Made by a program: the position numbers and the translations under genes
DNA from: Solirubrobacteraceae bacterium
Lineage (GTDB): Bacteria; Actinomycetota; Thermoleophilia; Solirubrobacterales; Solirubrobacteraceae
Assembly: GCA_030447505.1 (NCBI GenBank)
Contig: JAUJOT010000007.1
Location: forward strand, 124,001-188,000
Length of the DNA stretch: 64,000 nt
Direction of reading: 5' to 3'
The notes under the pieces: model-generated
What the model was told of the DNA's origin: nothing
Database searches by the model: none
What the model saw: the letters and a program-made list of their open reading frames with translations, nothing else
Shown here: in pieces, positions 25,009 through 35,425 of the stretch
Layout of the letters: each line of letters starts with the position of its first letter
Numbering within the stretch: position 1 is the stretch's first letter

Positions 25009-25025
25009 AGCCGTGGATCGACGGC

Positions 25026-25631
25026 TCAGCGCAGACGGAACGTGCGCACGGCCCCTTGGTCGGGCACCGTGTCGATGCAGCTCGGGCGCGCGCAGCCGGC
25101 GCGCGTCGACTCGCCGGCGAAGCGGATGCGCTGCGGGCGCCCGACCCAGCGCTGGCTGAAGCGGATCACGAAGCTGCGCCCGCTCGCGGTGCGCTTGACC
25201 GACGCGCCCGCGAGGCGCCTGGGCAGCGCGGCCCCCGTCACCTCGTAGATGCCGCCGCGCAGTTCGTCCTGCGAGCGGGCGGTGACGCAGACGAGACGGT
25301 CGGGGCGGGTCGCCTGCGGATCGGCGTCGGCGATGCTCCAGATCCGCAGGCAGGTCGAGCCGGGCGGGCCCGAGCTCGCGAGCAGCGTCGCGGGTCTGAC
25401 CCTGTCGGCGAACGTCACGACGGCGCGCAGGCGCCCGTCCGACGCGCGCTGCAGCGAGACGCGCGTGAGGTCCAGCGGGCCGCTGACGTCGCCCGCGCGG
25501 TCGCGGACGACGATCGTCCTGGACGGCGCCGCGAGCGCAGCCGTCACGACGACGGCGCACGTCGCGGCGACGATTCCCGCCACCGTGAACAGGCGCGCGC
25601 GGACAGTCGGTCGCTCAGCAGCAGGGGGCAT
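25026..25631 (-). CDS. secreted protein of unknown function
   Basis: 201 residues. The N-terminal hydrophobic segment (about 14-34) looks like a signal peptide or anchor. The exported part opens VRDRAGDVSGPLDLTRVSL, a pattern seen in secreted beta-sandwich proteins of this group of bacteria, and has four Cys in two groups. Function unknown. The ATG is preceded by an A/T-rich TCATATTT. Confidence 0.6.
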   Translation of the reverse strand: MPPAAERPTVRARLFTVAGIVAATCAVVVTAALAAPSRTIVVRDRAGDVSGPLDLTRVSLQRASDGRLRAVVTFADRVRPATLLASSGPPGSTCLRIWSIADADPQATRPDRLVCVTARSQDELRGGIYEVTGAALPRRLAGASVKRTASGRSFVIRFSQRWVGRPQRIRFAGESTRAGCARPSCIDTVPDQGAVRTFRLR

Positions 25632-25688
25632 CCGACAAATATGACGGACCGGGCCGGCGGAATCGACCGCGCAACCGCGCGCCCCGCT

Positions 25689-26105
25689 TCAGCGCGCCAG
25701 CTCTGCGCCCGTCGCCGCGATGTCCTGCATGTCGCCTTGCGACGGAACCCACGGCAGCTTCAGCGGGTCGCCCTCGTAGCGCGGGATGACGTGCATGTGG
25801 AAGTGAAAGACCGTCTGCCAGGCGGCCGGGCCGTTTGAGTTGATGAGGTTGACGCCGTCGGCGCCGAGGCGCGCACGCTGACGCGCGGCGAGCTGCTGCG
25901 CCGAGGCGGCGACGGCCTTGAGGTCCTCGCTGTCGATCTCGTGCACGTCGCGTGCGTGCGCGCGCGGGATCACGAGCGCGTGGCCGCGCGTCGCCGGGTT
26001 GATGTCCATGAAGGCGATCGTGCGATCGTCCTCGGCGACGATCGTGGCGGGGATCTCGCCGGCGACGATCTTGCAGAAGAGGCAGTCGGGGTCGCTCGCG
26101 GCCAC
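25689..26105 (-). CDS. HIT-family nucleotide hydrolase
   Basis: 138 residues. The histidine triad is in HFHMHVIPR, with the zinc-type CLFCKI near the start and the family motifs AFMDINPATRGHALVIPRAH. HIT proteins of the HinT branch hydrolyse AMP-lysine-type phosphoramidates or dinucleoside polyphosphates. The GTG at 26105 is preferred over an ATG at 26150 because TAGGCT lies eight bases upstream and the earlier start would overlap the CCA-transferase gene. Confidence 0.88.
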   Translation of the reverse strand: MAASDPDCLFCKIVAGEIPATIVAEDDRTIAFMDINPATRGHALVIPRAHARDVHEIDSEDLKAVAASAQQLAARQRARLGADGVNLINSNGPAAWQTVFHFHMHVIPRYEGDPLKLPWVPSQGDMQDIAATGAELAR

Positions 26106-26113
26106 GGGTGCGA

Positions 26114-26119
26114 AGCCTA
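26114..26119 (-). promoter_or_regulatory. -10-like TAGGCT before the HIT gene
   Basis: The hexamer ends eight bases before the GTG at 26105 and lies after the preceding gene's stop. Confidence 0.5.
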
Positions 26120-26127
26120 ATGTGCCA

Positions 26128-27540
26128 CTACGCCTCGCGCTCGCGCTCACCCGCGCGCAGGCGCGCCGCGAACGCGATCGCCTCGTCGGCCGTGCTGAGC
26201 TCGCCGGCGAAGCGCGCCTCGTCGATCGCGGCCAGCAGCCGCCCGAGCTCGGGGCCGTTCTCGATCTCGAGCGCCGCGGCCAGCGCGTCGCCGCGCACGA
26301 GCGGCGCCGGGCGCCCCTGCGCGCGCCACTCGAGCGCCGCGGGCAGGACCTCGCGTGCGAGGTCGAGGTGGCTGGCGATCGACTCTGCCGCCTTGCGCCC
26401 GCGCGTCGCCAGCCGGTCGGCGACCGACAGCAGCGTGACGTCGGCCTCGACGGGCGCGCATGTCGCCAGGTAGCGATACAGCGCGCGCCGCGACAGTGGC
26501 GTCTCGTGGACGAGGAAGCCGAGCCGCAGATGGTGACGCGTCAGGCCGGCGACGTGCGCCTTGAGCTTCTCGCTCGCCCGCAGCCGGGTGAGGACGTCGC
26601 GCGCCAGGTCCGCTCCGGCGCGGTCGTGGCCCAGGAACGTCGGCGTGCCGTCCTCGCGGCGGCCGAGCGTCGCGGGCTTCGCGGCGTCGTGCAGCAGCGC
26701 GCCGAGGCGCAGCGCGAAGCCACGGTCGACCTCGTCGGCGAGCGGCTCGGCCAGCAGCACGGCGATCGCGTCGGCGTGCTCGGCGCCGAACACCGCGCCC
26801 GCGTCGGCCTGCAGCGCGATCGCCTGCTCGAGCACCTCGATCGTGTGCGCGTGGACGTCGGCGTGGTGGTAGCGGTTCTGCTCGACGCCGTGCAGCGCGT
26901 GCAGCTCGGGCAGGATCGCCTCGGTCACCCCGATCTCGTCCATCAGCGCGAGCGAGCCGATCACGGCGTCGTCGGCGACGATCCGCTTCAGCTCGGCGAA
27001 CACGCGCTCCTGCGCGACGGCGGCGGTGGCGGGCGCGCTCGCGCGGGCCAGCGCCGTCGTCTCGCGCTCGGGCTCGAGCGCGAGCTGCGCCGCCAGCCGC
27101 ACGAGCCGTACGACGCGCAGCGGATCGTCCGCGAGCGCGCGTGGGCCGACGGCGCGCAGCCGCCCGGCGGCGAGGTCGCTCGCGCCGCCATGCGGATCGA
27201 CGCGCTCGCCGCCCTGCAGCGGCTCGGCGATCGCGTTGACGGTGAAGTCGCGCAGCGCGAGATCGCTCTGCAGCGAGCCGCCGCGCAGCGGGCTGAGATC
27301 GATCTGCCACGTTCGGTCGGGCGCCATCAGGCGCCAGGATCCGAACTCGTCGGACAGCTCGAAGGCCGGCCCGCGCGCGGCGACTGCGACCGCCCGCGCG
27401 GCGGCGCCGACATCGCCCTCGACGACGACGTCGAGGTCGGTCGTGGGCCGTTGCAGCAGATCGTCGCGCACCGCGCCGCCGACGACCCAGGCGACGCGGT
27501 CGCGCAGCGCCTCGCGCGCGATCCTGCGCGCCGCCGTCAT
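26128..27540 (-). CDS. CCA-adding tRNA nucleotidyltransferase-like protein with HD domain
   Basis: About 470 residues from ATG 27540; an ATG at 27612 would add 24 basic residues and overlap alr. The polymerase head has GGAVRDDLL and the metal-binding TDLDVVVEG, followed by RDFTVNAIAEP. The C-terminal half has an HD phosphohydrolase segment, LLHDAAKPATLG. Class II enzymes of this plan add or repair the tRNA 3' CCA end; some homologues are poly(A) polymerases. It is downstream of alr on the same strand. Confidence 0.85.
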   Translation of the reverse strand: MTAARRIAREALRDRVAWVVGGAVRDDLLQRPTTDLDVVVEGDVGAAARAVAVAARGPAFELSDEFGSWRLMAPDRTWQIDLSPLRGGSLQSDLALRDFTVNAIAEPLQGGERVDPHGGASDLAAGRLRAVGPRALADDPLRVVRLVRLAAQLALEPERETTALARASAPATAAVAQERVFAELKRIVADDAVIGSLALMDEIGVTEAILPELHALHGVEQNRYHHADVHAHTIEVLEQAIALQADAGAVFGAEHADAIAVLLAEPLADEVDRGFALRLGALLHDAAKPATLGRREDGTPTFLGHDRAGADLARDVLTRLRASEKLKAHVAGLTRHHLRLGFLVHETPLSRRALYRYLATCAPVEADVTLLSVADRLATRGRKAAESIASHLDLAREVLPAALEWRAQGRPAPLVRGDALAAALEIENGPELGRLLAAIDEARFAGELSTADEAIAFAARLRAGEREREA

Positions 27541-27595
27541 CGCGAGCCGTCCCGACCGTGCTCGGCCCGGGCGGCGGGTGCGCCACGACGCGCGC

Positions 27596-28729
27596 TCATG
27601 CCGGCTTGCCATCGCGGTGGTAGACCCGCGGCACGCGCGGCAGCAGCGCGCATGTCACCTCGTAGTTGATCGTCCCGAGCCGCTGCGCGACCTCCTCGGC
27701 GGTGATCCGCTGCTCGCCCTGCGCGCCGATCAGCACCGCCGCGTCACCGACCGCGGCCGCCGCCGGGGTGCCGACGTCGACCGTCACGTTGTCCATGCTC
27801 ACCGTGCCCACGAGCGGCCGCCGCGAGCCGCGCACGAGCACCTCGCCGTTGTTCGTCAGCGCGCGGCGCACGCCGTCGCCGTACCCGATCGGGATCGTCG
27901 CCGTGTGCGTCGGCTGCCGCGCCACGAAGCGGCGCCCGTAGCCGGCGCTCTGCCCCGGCGCGATCGGCTTGACCGCCGCGACGTAGGAGCGCAGCTCGAG
28001 CGCGGGCTCGAGGTCGCGCGCCGCGGGGTCCTCGAGAAACGGATCCAGCCCGTAGATCGCGACGCCCGCGCGCACCATGTCGAAGTGCGCGGCCGGGTCG
28101 CGCAGCGCCGCGGCGCTGTTGGCCGCGTGCAGGATCAGCGACGGGTGCTGGGCCTTCAGCGGCAGCGCCCAGCTCTCGAAGCGCTCGAGCTGCTGACCGA
28201 AGAACGCGTCCCCGCGCTCGTCGGCGGTCGCGAAGTGGGTCATCGCGCCGGCGAGCACGACGCCCTCGGTCGCCGTCGCGGCGATCGCGACGCGCGTCGC
28301 GGCGGCGCTGTCGCGTGTGCCGAGCCGGCCCATCCCGGTGTCGAGCTTGACGTGCACGCAGCCACCGCCACGCGCTGCGACGGCTGCGACGAAGCGCTCG
28401 TCCCAGGCGATGACGTCGGCGTCGGCGCCAAGCGCGACGTCGAGCTCCTGCGCAGACAGCGCGCCCATGACCAGGATCGGGGCGTGGATCTGCGCCGCGC
28501 GCAGCGCCGCCGCCTCCTGCGCGGCGGCGACTCCGAGCCAGCTCGCGCCGCCGTCGAGCGCCGCCCGCGCGGCCGCAACCGCACCGTGGCCGTAGCCGTC
28601 GGCCTTCACGACCGCGCACAGCGCGGCGCCGGCGCCGAGCTCGTGCCGCATCCGTGCGACGTTGCGCTCGATCGCCGTGAGGTTGACGCGGGCGACCGCG
28701 CGAACCGCCACGCCCTGCTGGACCGCCAT
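27596..28729 (-). CDS. alr: alanine racemase
   Basis: 377 residues. PLP-dependent enzyme giving D-alanine for peptidoglycan. The PLP lysine lies in VVKADGYGHGAV near residue 43, and the catalytic Tyr in the second domain is in GQSAGYGRRF. Length matches the family. It starts ten bases after the nnr stop, and the TAGCCT that includes that stop codon ends seven bases before the alr ATG, so it may also have its own leaderless mRNA. Confidence 0.94.
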   Translation of the reverse strand: MAVQQGVAVRAVARVNLTAIERNVARMRHELGAGAALCAVVKADGYGHGAVAAARAALDGGASWLGVAAAQEAAALRAAQIHAPILVMGALSAQELDVALGADADVIAWDERFVAAVAARGGGCVHVKLDTGMGRLGTRDSAAATRVAIAATATEGVVLAGAMTHFATADERGDAFFGQQLERFESWALPLKAQHPSLILHAANSAAALRDPAAHFDMVRAGVAIYGLDPFLEDPAARDLEPALELRSYVAAVKPIAPGQSAGYGRRFVARQPTHTATIPIGYGDGVRRALTNNGEVLVRGSRRPLVGTVSMDNVTVDVGTPAAAAVGDAAVLIGAQGEQRITAEEVAQRLGTINYEVTCALLPRVPRVYHRDGKPA

Positions 28730-28736
28730 CTCGCGC

Positions 28737-28742
28737 AGGCTA
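28737..28742 (-). promoter_or_regulatory. -10-like TAGCCT overlapping the nnr stop
   Basis: The first three bases are the nnr stop codon; the hexamer ends seven bases before the alr ATG. Confidence 0.4.
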
Positions 28743-30266
28743 CTCGGGCTCGCCGCGCACGCCGCGCGGCAGCGCGGCGATCACGTCGCTGGCGATCACG
28801 CCTTCGGCGCCGCGCTCGTCGGCGGCGACGCGTCCCGCCGCCGCGTGGCGGCGCACGCCCGCGCAGGCGGCGGCGAACGGATCCAGGCCCTTCGCCAGGA
28901 ACGCGCCGATCACGCCGCTCAGCACGTCGCCGGTTCCCGCCGTCGCGAGCGCGGGCGCACCGAGGTCGTTGATCGCGGCGCGTCCGTCGGGCAGCGCGAC
29001 GATCGTGTCGTCGCCCTTCAGCACGACGACGGCGTCTGCCCGTCGCGCGGCCTCGCGCGCGCTCTCCAAGCGCCGGCGGCCGACCTCGTCGCTCGACATG
29101 CCCAGCAGGCGGCCGAGCTCCCCGGCGTGCGGCGTCAGGACGGTGGGCGGCGCTCGCCGCGCGAGCGACTCGAGCGCGTCCGCGTGGGCGTTGAGGCCGT
29201 CGGCGTCGAGCAGCAGCGGGACGGTCGCCTGCGCGGCGACCGCGCGCACGAAGCCGAACGCCGCCGCGCTGCGCCCCGCGCCCGGGCCGAGCACGAGCGC
29301 GCCCGCGCGCGCTATCGCCTGCAGCGCGTCGTCGACGCTGTGCGGCGACAACGCGCCGTCATCGTCGGGCAGACCGCGCGTCAGCACCTCCAGCAGCCGC
29401 GTCTCGAAGACGAGCTCGAGCGATGCCGGGACGACCGCCGTCACGTAGCCGGCGCCCGCGCGCATCGCCGCCTCGGCAGCGAGGCAGGCTGCGCCGGTCA
29501 GTCCGCGCGAGCCGCCCGCGACGACGACGTGGCCGGAGCTGAACTTCGTTCCCGCCGTCGCGCGGCCGGGCACGAGCGCGTGGACACGAGCCGTCAGCAG
29601 CCCGGTGTCCGCCGTCAGCGGCGCGCCGGGGGGAATCCCGATGTCGATGATCTGCAGCTCGCCCGTCTGCTGCTTGCCGGGCGCGATCCAGTGCCCCGGC
29701 TTGGCGGCGCCGAACGTCACCGTCGTCTGCGCGACGACGGACACGCGCGCCGCCTCACCGCTCGAGGCGTCGACGCCGCTGGCGATGTCGGCCGCGACGA
29801 CCGGCACGTCGAGCGACGCGATCGCCTCGATCGCCTCCTTCGCCGGCCCGCGCGGCTCGCCGTCGAACCCGGTTCCGAAGATCGCGTCGACGACGACGGC
29901 GACGTCGTCGTCGAAGGCGAGCGGCGCATACGGCTCGTGCGCGCCCTCCAGCCGCGTCAGGTTGACCAGCGCGTCGCCCTCGTACTCCTGCGGCTCGGCA
30001 AGCAGCAGCACGCGAACCCTGCGGCCAAGCTCGCGCAGCAGCCGCGCGGCGACGAACCCGTCGCCGCCGTTGTTGCCCTTGCCGCACACGACCGCGACCG
30101 GGCCGCGCGGCACGGCTCGGTCGACGAGCAGCGCGAGCCCCGCGCCGGCGCGCTCCATGAGATCAAGCGACGGGACCCCGCGCTCGTCGATCGCCCAGCG
30201 ATCGATCGCGCGCATCTGCTCGGCGCCGTACAGGGGGTCGAGCCAGTCGGGAAGCGGCGCGCTCAC
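28740..30266 (-). CDS. nnr: bifunctional NAD(P)HX epimerase / ADP-dependent dehydratase
   Basis: 508 residues. Repairs hydrated NADH and NADPH. The N-terminal YjeF domain (about 1-215) epimerises the damaged cofactor and carries VVCGKGNNGGDGFVAARLL. The C-terminal ribokinase-like domain (about 225-500) dehydrates it using ADP and shows TPHAGELGRLL and the GTGDVLSGVIGAFLA anion hole. It sits between acpS and alr, the common actinobacterial order. Confidence 0.93.
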   Translation of the reverse strand: MSAPLPDWLDPLYGAEQMRAIDRWAIDERGVPSLDLMERAGAGLALLVDRAVPRGPVAVVCGKGNNGGDGFVAARLLRELGRRVRVLLLAEPQEYEGDALVNLTRLEGAHEPYAPLAFDDDVAVVVDAIFGTGFDGEPRGPAKEAIEAIASLDVPVVAADIASGVDASSGEAARVSVVAQTTVTFGAAKPGHWIAPGKQQTGELQIIDIGIPPGAPLTADTGLLTARVHALVPGRATAGTKFSSGHVVVAGGSRGLTGAACLAAEAAMRAGAGYVTAVVPASLELVFETRLLEVLTRGLPDDDGALSPHSVDDALQAIARAGALVLGPGAGRSAAAFGFVRAVAAQATVPLLLDADGLNAHADALESLARRAPPTVLTPHAGELGRLLGMSSDEVGRRRLESAREAARRADAVVVLKGDDTIVALPDGRAAINDLGAPALATAGTGDVLSGVIGAFLAKGLDPFAAACAGVRRHAAAGRVAADERGAEGVIASDVIAALPRGVRGEPE

Positions 30267-30318
30267 GACCGCGCGCCGTCGCTCGTCGGATCGTCACCTC
30301 GAGGCATCCGACGACGTC

Positions 30319-30660
30319 CTACAGCCGCACGACCGCGACGGCGGCCGCGGTCGCCGTGGAGTGCGTCATCGAGACGTCGACCTGCACGCCGAGCTCGCGC
30401 AGAGGACCGTGCAGGGCGACCTGCGTCTGCGCCCCCTCGCCGACGACCTCGATGTCGTGGTGGCTCCAGGCCTCCAGCCGCAGCGCCTTCGCGACCGCCT
30501 CCTTCGCACAGAAGCGCGCGGCGAGGTGCTGTCCCGGTCGCGCGCGGCGAGCGGCGTACGCGCGCTCGCCGTCGGTGAACAGGCGCAGCGCGAGCCCCGG
30601 CCGGCGCTCGAGCGCCTGCTCCATCCGCTCGATCTCCAGCAGGTCGATCCCGACGGACAC
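30319..30660 (-). CDS. acpS: holo-[acyl-carrier-protein] synthase
   Basis: 113 residues. Transfers 4'-phosphopantetheine from CoA to acyl carrier protein. The Mg-binding segment VGIDLLEIERM opens the protein and the second motif FCAKEAVAKAL is near 50-60. Length matches the AcpS group. The GTG start follows TACGAT by six bases, and a repeat region lies just upstream. Confidence 0.93.
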   Translation of the reverse strand: MSVGIDLLEIERMEQALERRPGLALRLFTDGERAYAARRARPGQHLAARFCAKEAVAKALRLEAWSHHDIEVVGEGAQTQVALHGPLRELGVQVDVSMTHSTATAAAVAVVRL

Positions 30661-30666
30661 GGGCCC

Positions 30667-30672
30667 ATCGTA
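30667..30672 (-). promoter_or_regulatory. -10-like TACGAT before acpS
   Basis: The hexamer ends six bases before the acpS GTG. Confidence 0.5.
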
Positions 30673-30678
30673 CGACCA

Positions 30679-30751
30679 GGGCGGTCGGGTGATCTGACGA
30701 GCGCATCAGGCGCCCCGGGGCGGTCGAGTGATCTGACGAGCGCATCCGGCG
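30679..30751. repeat. two 34-base direct repeats upstream of acpS
   Basis: Units at 30679-30712 and 30718-30751 agree at 32 of 34 bases, with a 39-base period. Each contains GTGATCTGACGAGCGCAT. A 12-base perfect palindrome, CGCCCCGGGGCG, spans the junction at 30711-30722. Confidence 0.9.
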
Positions 30752-30839
30752 ATGCCTGAGCTGGTCGGCGGGCCAGGGACAGTGCGCCAGCACGGACCTG
30801 GCTCGCCGACCCGCTCCGGCGCGCCGGGGCGCCGTCAGA

Positions 30840-30850
<11 letters not shown>
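30721..30850. repeat. 18-base inverted repeat joining the repeats to the glmS 3' end
   Basis: CGGTCGAGTGATCTGACG at 30721-30738 recurs as its exact reverse complement at 30833-30850, where it includes the last codons and stop of glmS. The arms are 94 bases apart and could pair in the glmS-acpS transcript. Confidence 0.85.
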
Positions 30851-32738
<1,888 letters not shown>

Positions 32739-32745
32739 GCAGCAC

Positions 32746-32751
32746 AGATTA
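32746..32751 (-). promoter_or_regulatory. -10-like TAATCT before glmS
   Basis: The hexamer ends seven bases before the glmS ATG and lies in the glmM-glmS gap. Confidence 0.5.
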
Positions 32752-32785
32752 GGCGAGGCCCGGAAGATCCCTCCCGCCTGAACGA

Positions 32786-34114
32786 TCAGGTTGCGGCTCG
32801 CGCGGCCTCCGTACGCACGATCGCGACGAGGCGGCCGCAGACGGCATCGGTCTCCTCCTCGGTCGGCGCCTCGACCATCACGCGCACGAGCTGCTCGGTG
32901 CCCGAGGGGCGCACGAGCACGCGCCCGCGGCCCTCGAGCGCCGCCGACTCGGCTGCGGTCGCGGCCGTCAGCTGCGCGCTTGCCATCGCCGCGTCGCGGT
33001 CGGCGACGCGCACGTTGACGAGCTTCTGGGGCAGCTTGTCCATCGCGTCGCGCTCGGCGAGATCGCGCCCGGCGAGCGCCTCGAGCGTCAGCAGCGCCGA
33101 CGCGATCCCGTCGCCCGACGGGACGAAGCCCATGTCGATGATGTGGCCCGACTGCTCGCCGCCCAGTCCCCAGCCGCGCGCGCGCAGCTCTTCGAGGACG
33201 TAGCGGTCGCCGACCGCGGTCGTCGCGACGGCGACCCCGGCCGCCCGCATCGCGGTGTGAAAGCCGTAATTCGTCATCACGGTCACGACGACGCCGTTGC
33301 CCGGCAGGCGGTTCTGCGCGCGCAGGTGCAGCGTCGCCAGCGCGACGAGCTCGTCGCCGTCCACGACCGCGCCGTTGCCGTCGACCGCCAGCAGGCGGTC
33401 GCCGTCCCCGTCAAAGGCGAAGCCGATGTCGTGGCCGCCGTCGCGCATCGCGGCGGCGACCCCGTCGACGTGCGTCGAGCCGCAGCCGTCGTTGATGTTG
33501 CGCCCGTCGGGGGTCTCGGCCAGCACGGTGACGCTTGCGCCGAGGCGGCGGAAGATCTCGGGCGCGGCGCGGTAGGTCGCGCCGTTCGCGCAGTCCAGCA
33601 CGACGTCGAGCCCCTCCAGCGACAGCTCCGCGAAGCGCTCGTGCAGCGCGCGCAGGTAGTCCTCGGTCGTGCCGTGCATGTCGCTGATCGCGCCGATGCG
33701 AGCGGGCGGGCCGAGCGGCGCCTGCTCCAGGCGCTGCTCGATCGCGAGCTCCGTCGCGTCTGAGAGCTTGAAGCCGTCGGCGCCGAAGAACTTGATCCCG
33801 TTGTCCTGAAACGGGTTGTGCGAGGCCGAGATGACCGCCGCGAGGTCGAAGCCGTAGCGGCCGACGAGCAGCGGCGCGGCGGGTGTCGGCAGGACGCCGC
33901 CGAGCAGCACGTCGCCGCCGGCCGACGCGATCCCGGCGGCGAGCGCCGCCTCGAGCATCGGACCGGACTCGCGCGTGTCGCGGATGACGAGCACGCGCGG
34001 GTGGTGTCCGCCGACCTCGCGCGTCGCCGCGGCGCCGAGCGCGAGCGCCAGCTCGGCCGTCAGCACGTCACCAGCGACGCCTCGGACACCATCGGTGCCG
34101 AAGAGCTTGCGCAA
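32786..34114 (-). CDS. glmM: phosphoglucosamine mutase
   Basis: 442 residues. Interconverts glucosamine 6- and 1-phosphate. The phosphoserine loop is ISASHNPFQDNG near 98-109, the Mg-binding DGDGDR is in the middle and the phosphate-binding RPSGTEQLVRVM near the end. Start is TTG, the fourth codon before the usual KLFGTDGVRG, four bases after the rpsI stop, so it is tightly linked to the ribosomal genes. Confidence 0.95.
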   Translation of the reverse strand: MRKLFGTDGVRGVAGDVLTAELALALGAAATREVGGHHPRVLVIRDTRESGPMLEAALAAGIASAGGDVLLGGVLPTPAAPLLVGRYGFDLAAVISASHNPFQDNGIKFFGADGFKLSDATELAIEQRLEQAPLGPPARIGAISDMHGTTEDYLRALHERFAELSLEGLDVVLDCANGATYRAAPEIFRRLGASVTVLAETPDGRNINDGCGSTHVDGVAAAMRDGGHDIGFAFDGDGDRLLAVDGNGAVVDGDELVALATLHLRAQNRLPGNGVVVTVMTNYGFHTAMRAAGVAVATTAVGDRYVLEELRARGWGLGGEQSGHIIDMGFVPSGDGIASALLTLEALAGRDLAERDAMDKLPQKLVNVRVADRDAAMASAQLTAATAAESAALEGRGRVLVRPSGTEQLVRVMVEAPTEEETDAVCGRLVAIVRTEAARAAT

Positions 34115-34118
34115 GCGC

Positions 34119-34835
34119 CTAGCGCTTCGAGAACTGCGGCTTCTTGCGGGCCTTCTTCAGGCCGGCCTTCTTGCGTTCCTTCACGCGCGGGTCACGCGTC
34201 AGGAAGCCGCGGCGCTTGAGCTCGCCGCGCAGGTTGGGGTCGGCCTCGAGCAGCGCGCGGGAGATCCCGTGGCGCAGCGCGCCGGCCTGCGAGCTGACGC
34301 CGCCGCCGTGCACGCGCACGGTGACGTCCATCCGGTCCTCGTAGCCGACGGCCTCGAGCGGCTGACGGATGTTGCGACCAAGCGACGGGCGCGGAAAGTA
34401 CGCGTCGAGCGTCTTGCCGTTGATCGTGTACGCGCCGCTGCCGGGCCGCAGGATCACCCGGGCGACGGCCGTCTTGCGCTTGCCGGTTGCGCGGTAGCGC
34501 GCGCCCGAGCCGAGATCGATGACCGCGGCGACGGGCTGCTCGTCCTGGCAATCCTCCTCGGCTGCGAGGGCCTCGGCGAGCTCGTACGCGTCCATCTCCT
34601 CGCGCGCCAGCGGGTCGGCGCCCTCGGCGACGATGTCGACCTCGAGGTCGGCGCCCGGGATCGCGGGCTTGACGCGCGGCGTCGCCTCCTCGTCGTCGTC
34701 ATCCTCGGGCTCGGGCTCGGGCTCGGGAGCGGCTGCAGCGGGCTCGTCCGCCGGAGTCGAGGCGGAGGAATCAGGCTGCGGAGTCTCGGGCGCGGGCTCT
34801 TCGCCCGCGGGCGGCTCGGCGCTCTCGTCGATCAC
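34119..34835 (-). CDS. rpsI: 30S ribosomal protein S9 with long acidic N-terminal extension
   Basis: 238 residues from a GTG whose first four bases overlap the rplM stop. The last 130 residues are an ordinary S9: [19 protein letters not shown], then [16 protein letters not shown] and the basic [12 protein letters not shown] tail that reaches the ribosomal P site. The first 108 or so are Glu, Asp, Pro and Ala rich, absent from typical S9. An internal start such as the ATG opening [10 protein letters not shown] would shorten it, but coding continues upstream with no ribosome site nearer. Confidence 0.88.
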   Translation of the reverse strand: MIDESAEPPAGEEPAPETPQPDSSASTPADEPAAAAPEPEPEPEDDDDEEATPRVKPAIPGADLEVDIVAEGADPLAREEMDAYELAEALAAEEDCQDEQPVAAVIDLGSGARYRATGKRKTAVARVILRPGSGAYTINGKTLDAYFPRPSLGRNIRQPLEAVGYEDRMDVTVRVHGGGVSSQAGALRHGISRALLEADPNLRGELKRRGFLTRDPRVKERKKAGLKKARKKPQFSKR

Positions 34836-35266
34836 GAGTGCAGCTCCATCGGTTGCGGTTTCTGGGCCTGGTGGGGATGCTCGGGCCCGGCATAGATCTT
34901 GAGCTTCGTGAGCTGCTTGCGGGCGAGGCGGTTGCGCGGCAGCATGCCCTTGACGGCGAGGCGCAGAACCTCCTCGGGGCGGCGCTCGAGCATGTCGTCG
35001 AGCGTCCGCATCTTCAGCCCGCCGGGATAGCCCGAATGGCGGTAGTACATCTTCGCCGAGCGCTTGTTGCCGGTCACCGAGATCTTCTCGGCGTTGACCA
35101 CGACGACGAAGTCGCCGGTGTCGACGTGCGGTGTGTACGTCGGCTTGCGCTTGCCGCGCAGGGCATCGGCGATCTGGGTCGCCAGACGGCCGAGCGTCTG
35201 CCCGGTGGCGTCGACGACGAGCCAGTTGCGCTCGCGGTCGTTGGCGTTGGCGACGTAGGTCTTCAT
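34832..35266 (-). CDS. rplM: 50S ribosomal protein L13
   Basis: 144 residues, starting [20 protein letters not shown]. The family segments [28 protein letters not shown] and [20 protein letters not shown] are intact. The ATG at 35266 is preferred over an upstream in-frame start, since the extra residues are absent from the family. A TATGCT about 45 bases upstream may be the promoter of this ribosomal and cell-wall run. The stop overlaps rpsI. Confidence 0.95.
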   Translation of the reverse strand: MKTYVANANDRERNWLVVDATGQTLGRLATQIADALRGKRKPTYTPHVDTGDFVVVVNAEKISVTGNKRSAKMYYRHSGYPGGLKMRTLDDMLERRPEEVLRLAVKGMLPRNRLARKQLTKLKIYAGPEHPHQAQKPQPMELHS

Positions 35267-35425
35267 GCGTGAAAACGCCACGCGGTGGACCGCGCGGCGG
35301 AGACAAGCATAGGACATCGCGATCGGCCGTGGAATCCGTGCATGTGGCGACCGTCTGCCTGCGCAGGATCACGTGCGGTGCGGCGCAGCCGTGTGACCCG
35401 TGGCGTTCCTGGAGCTCCGCCTCGC

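Noticed and set aside
30263-30793. Minus-strand frame upstream of acpS with a repeated RSSDH motif
   Set aside because: The motif is only the translation of the 34-base DNA repeat, and the rest overlaps acpS in another frame.
32739-32785. glmS ribozyme/riboswitch
   Set aside because: The gap is only 47 bases and a TAATCT lies seven bases before the ATG, so there is no leader that could hold the structure.
35358-35367. CCTGCGCAGG palindrome between znuA-like gene and rplM as an operator
   Set aside because: Short GC palindromes are common by chance in this composition, and no second copy or spacing supports it.
34836-35372. rpsI frame extended upstream through rplM
   Set aside because: The upstream part is an Arg/Pro-rich out-of-frame reading of rplM. 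The GTGA overlap gives a natural start.
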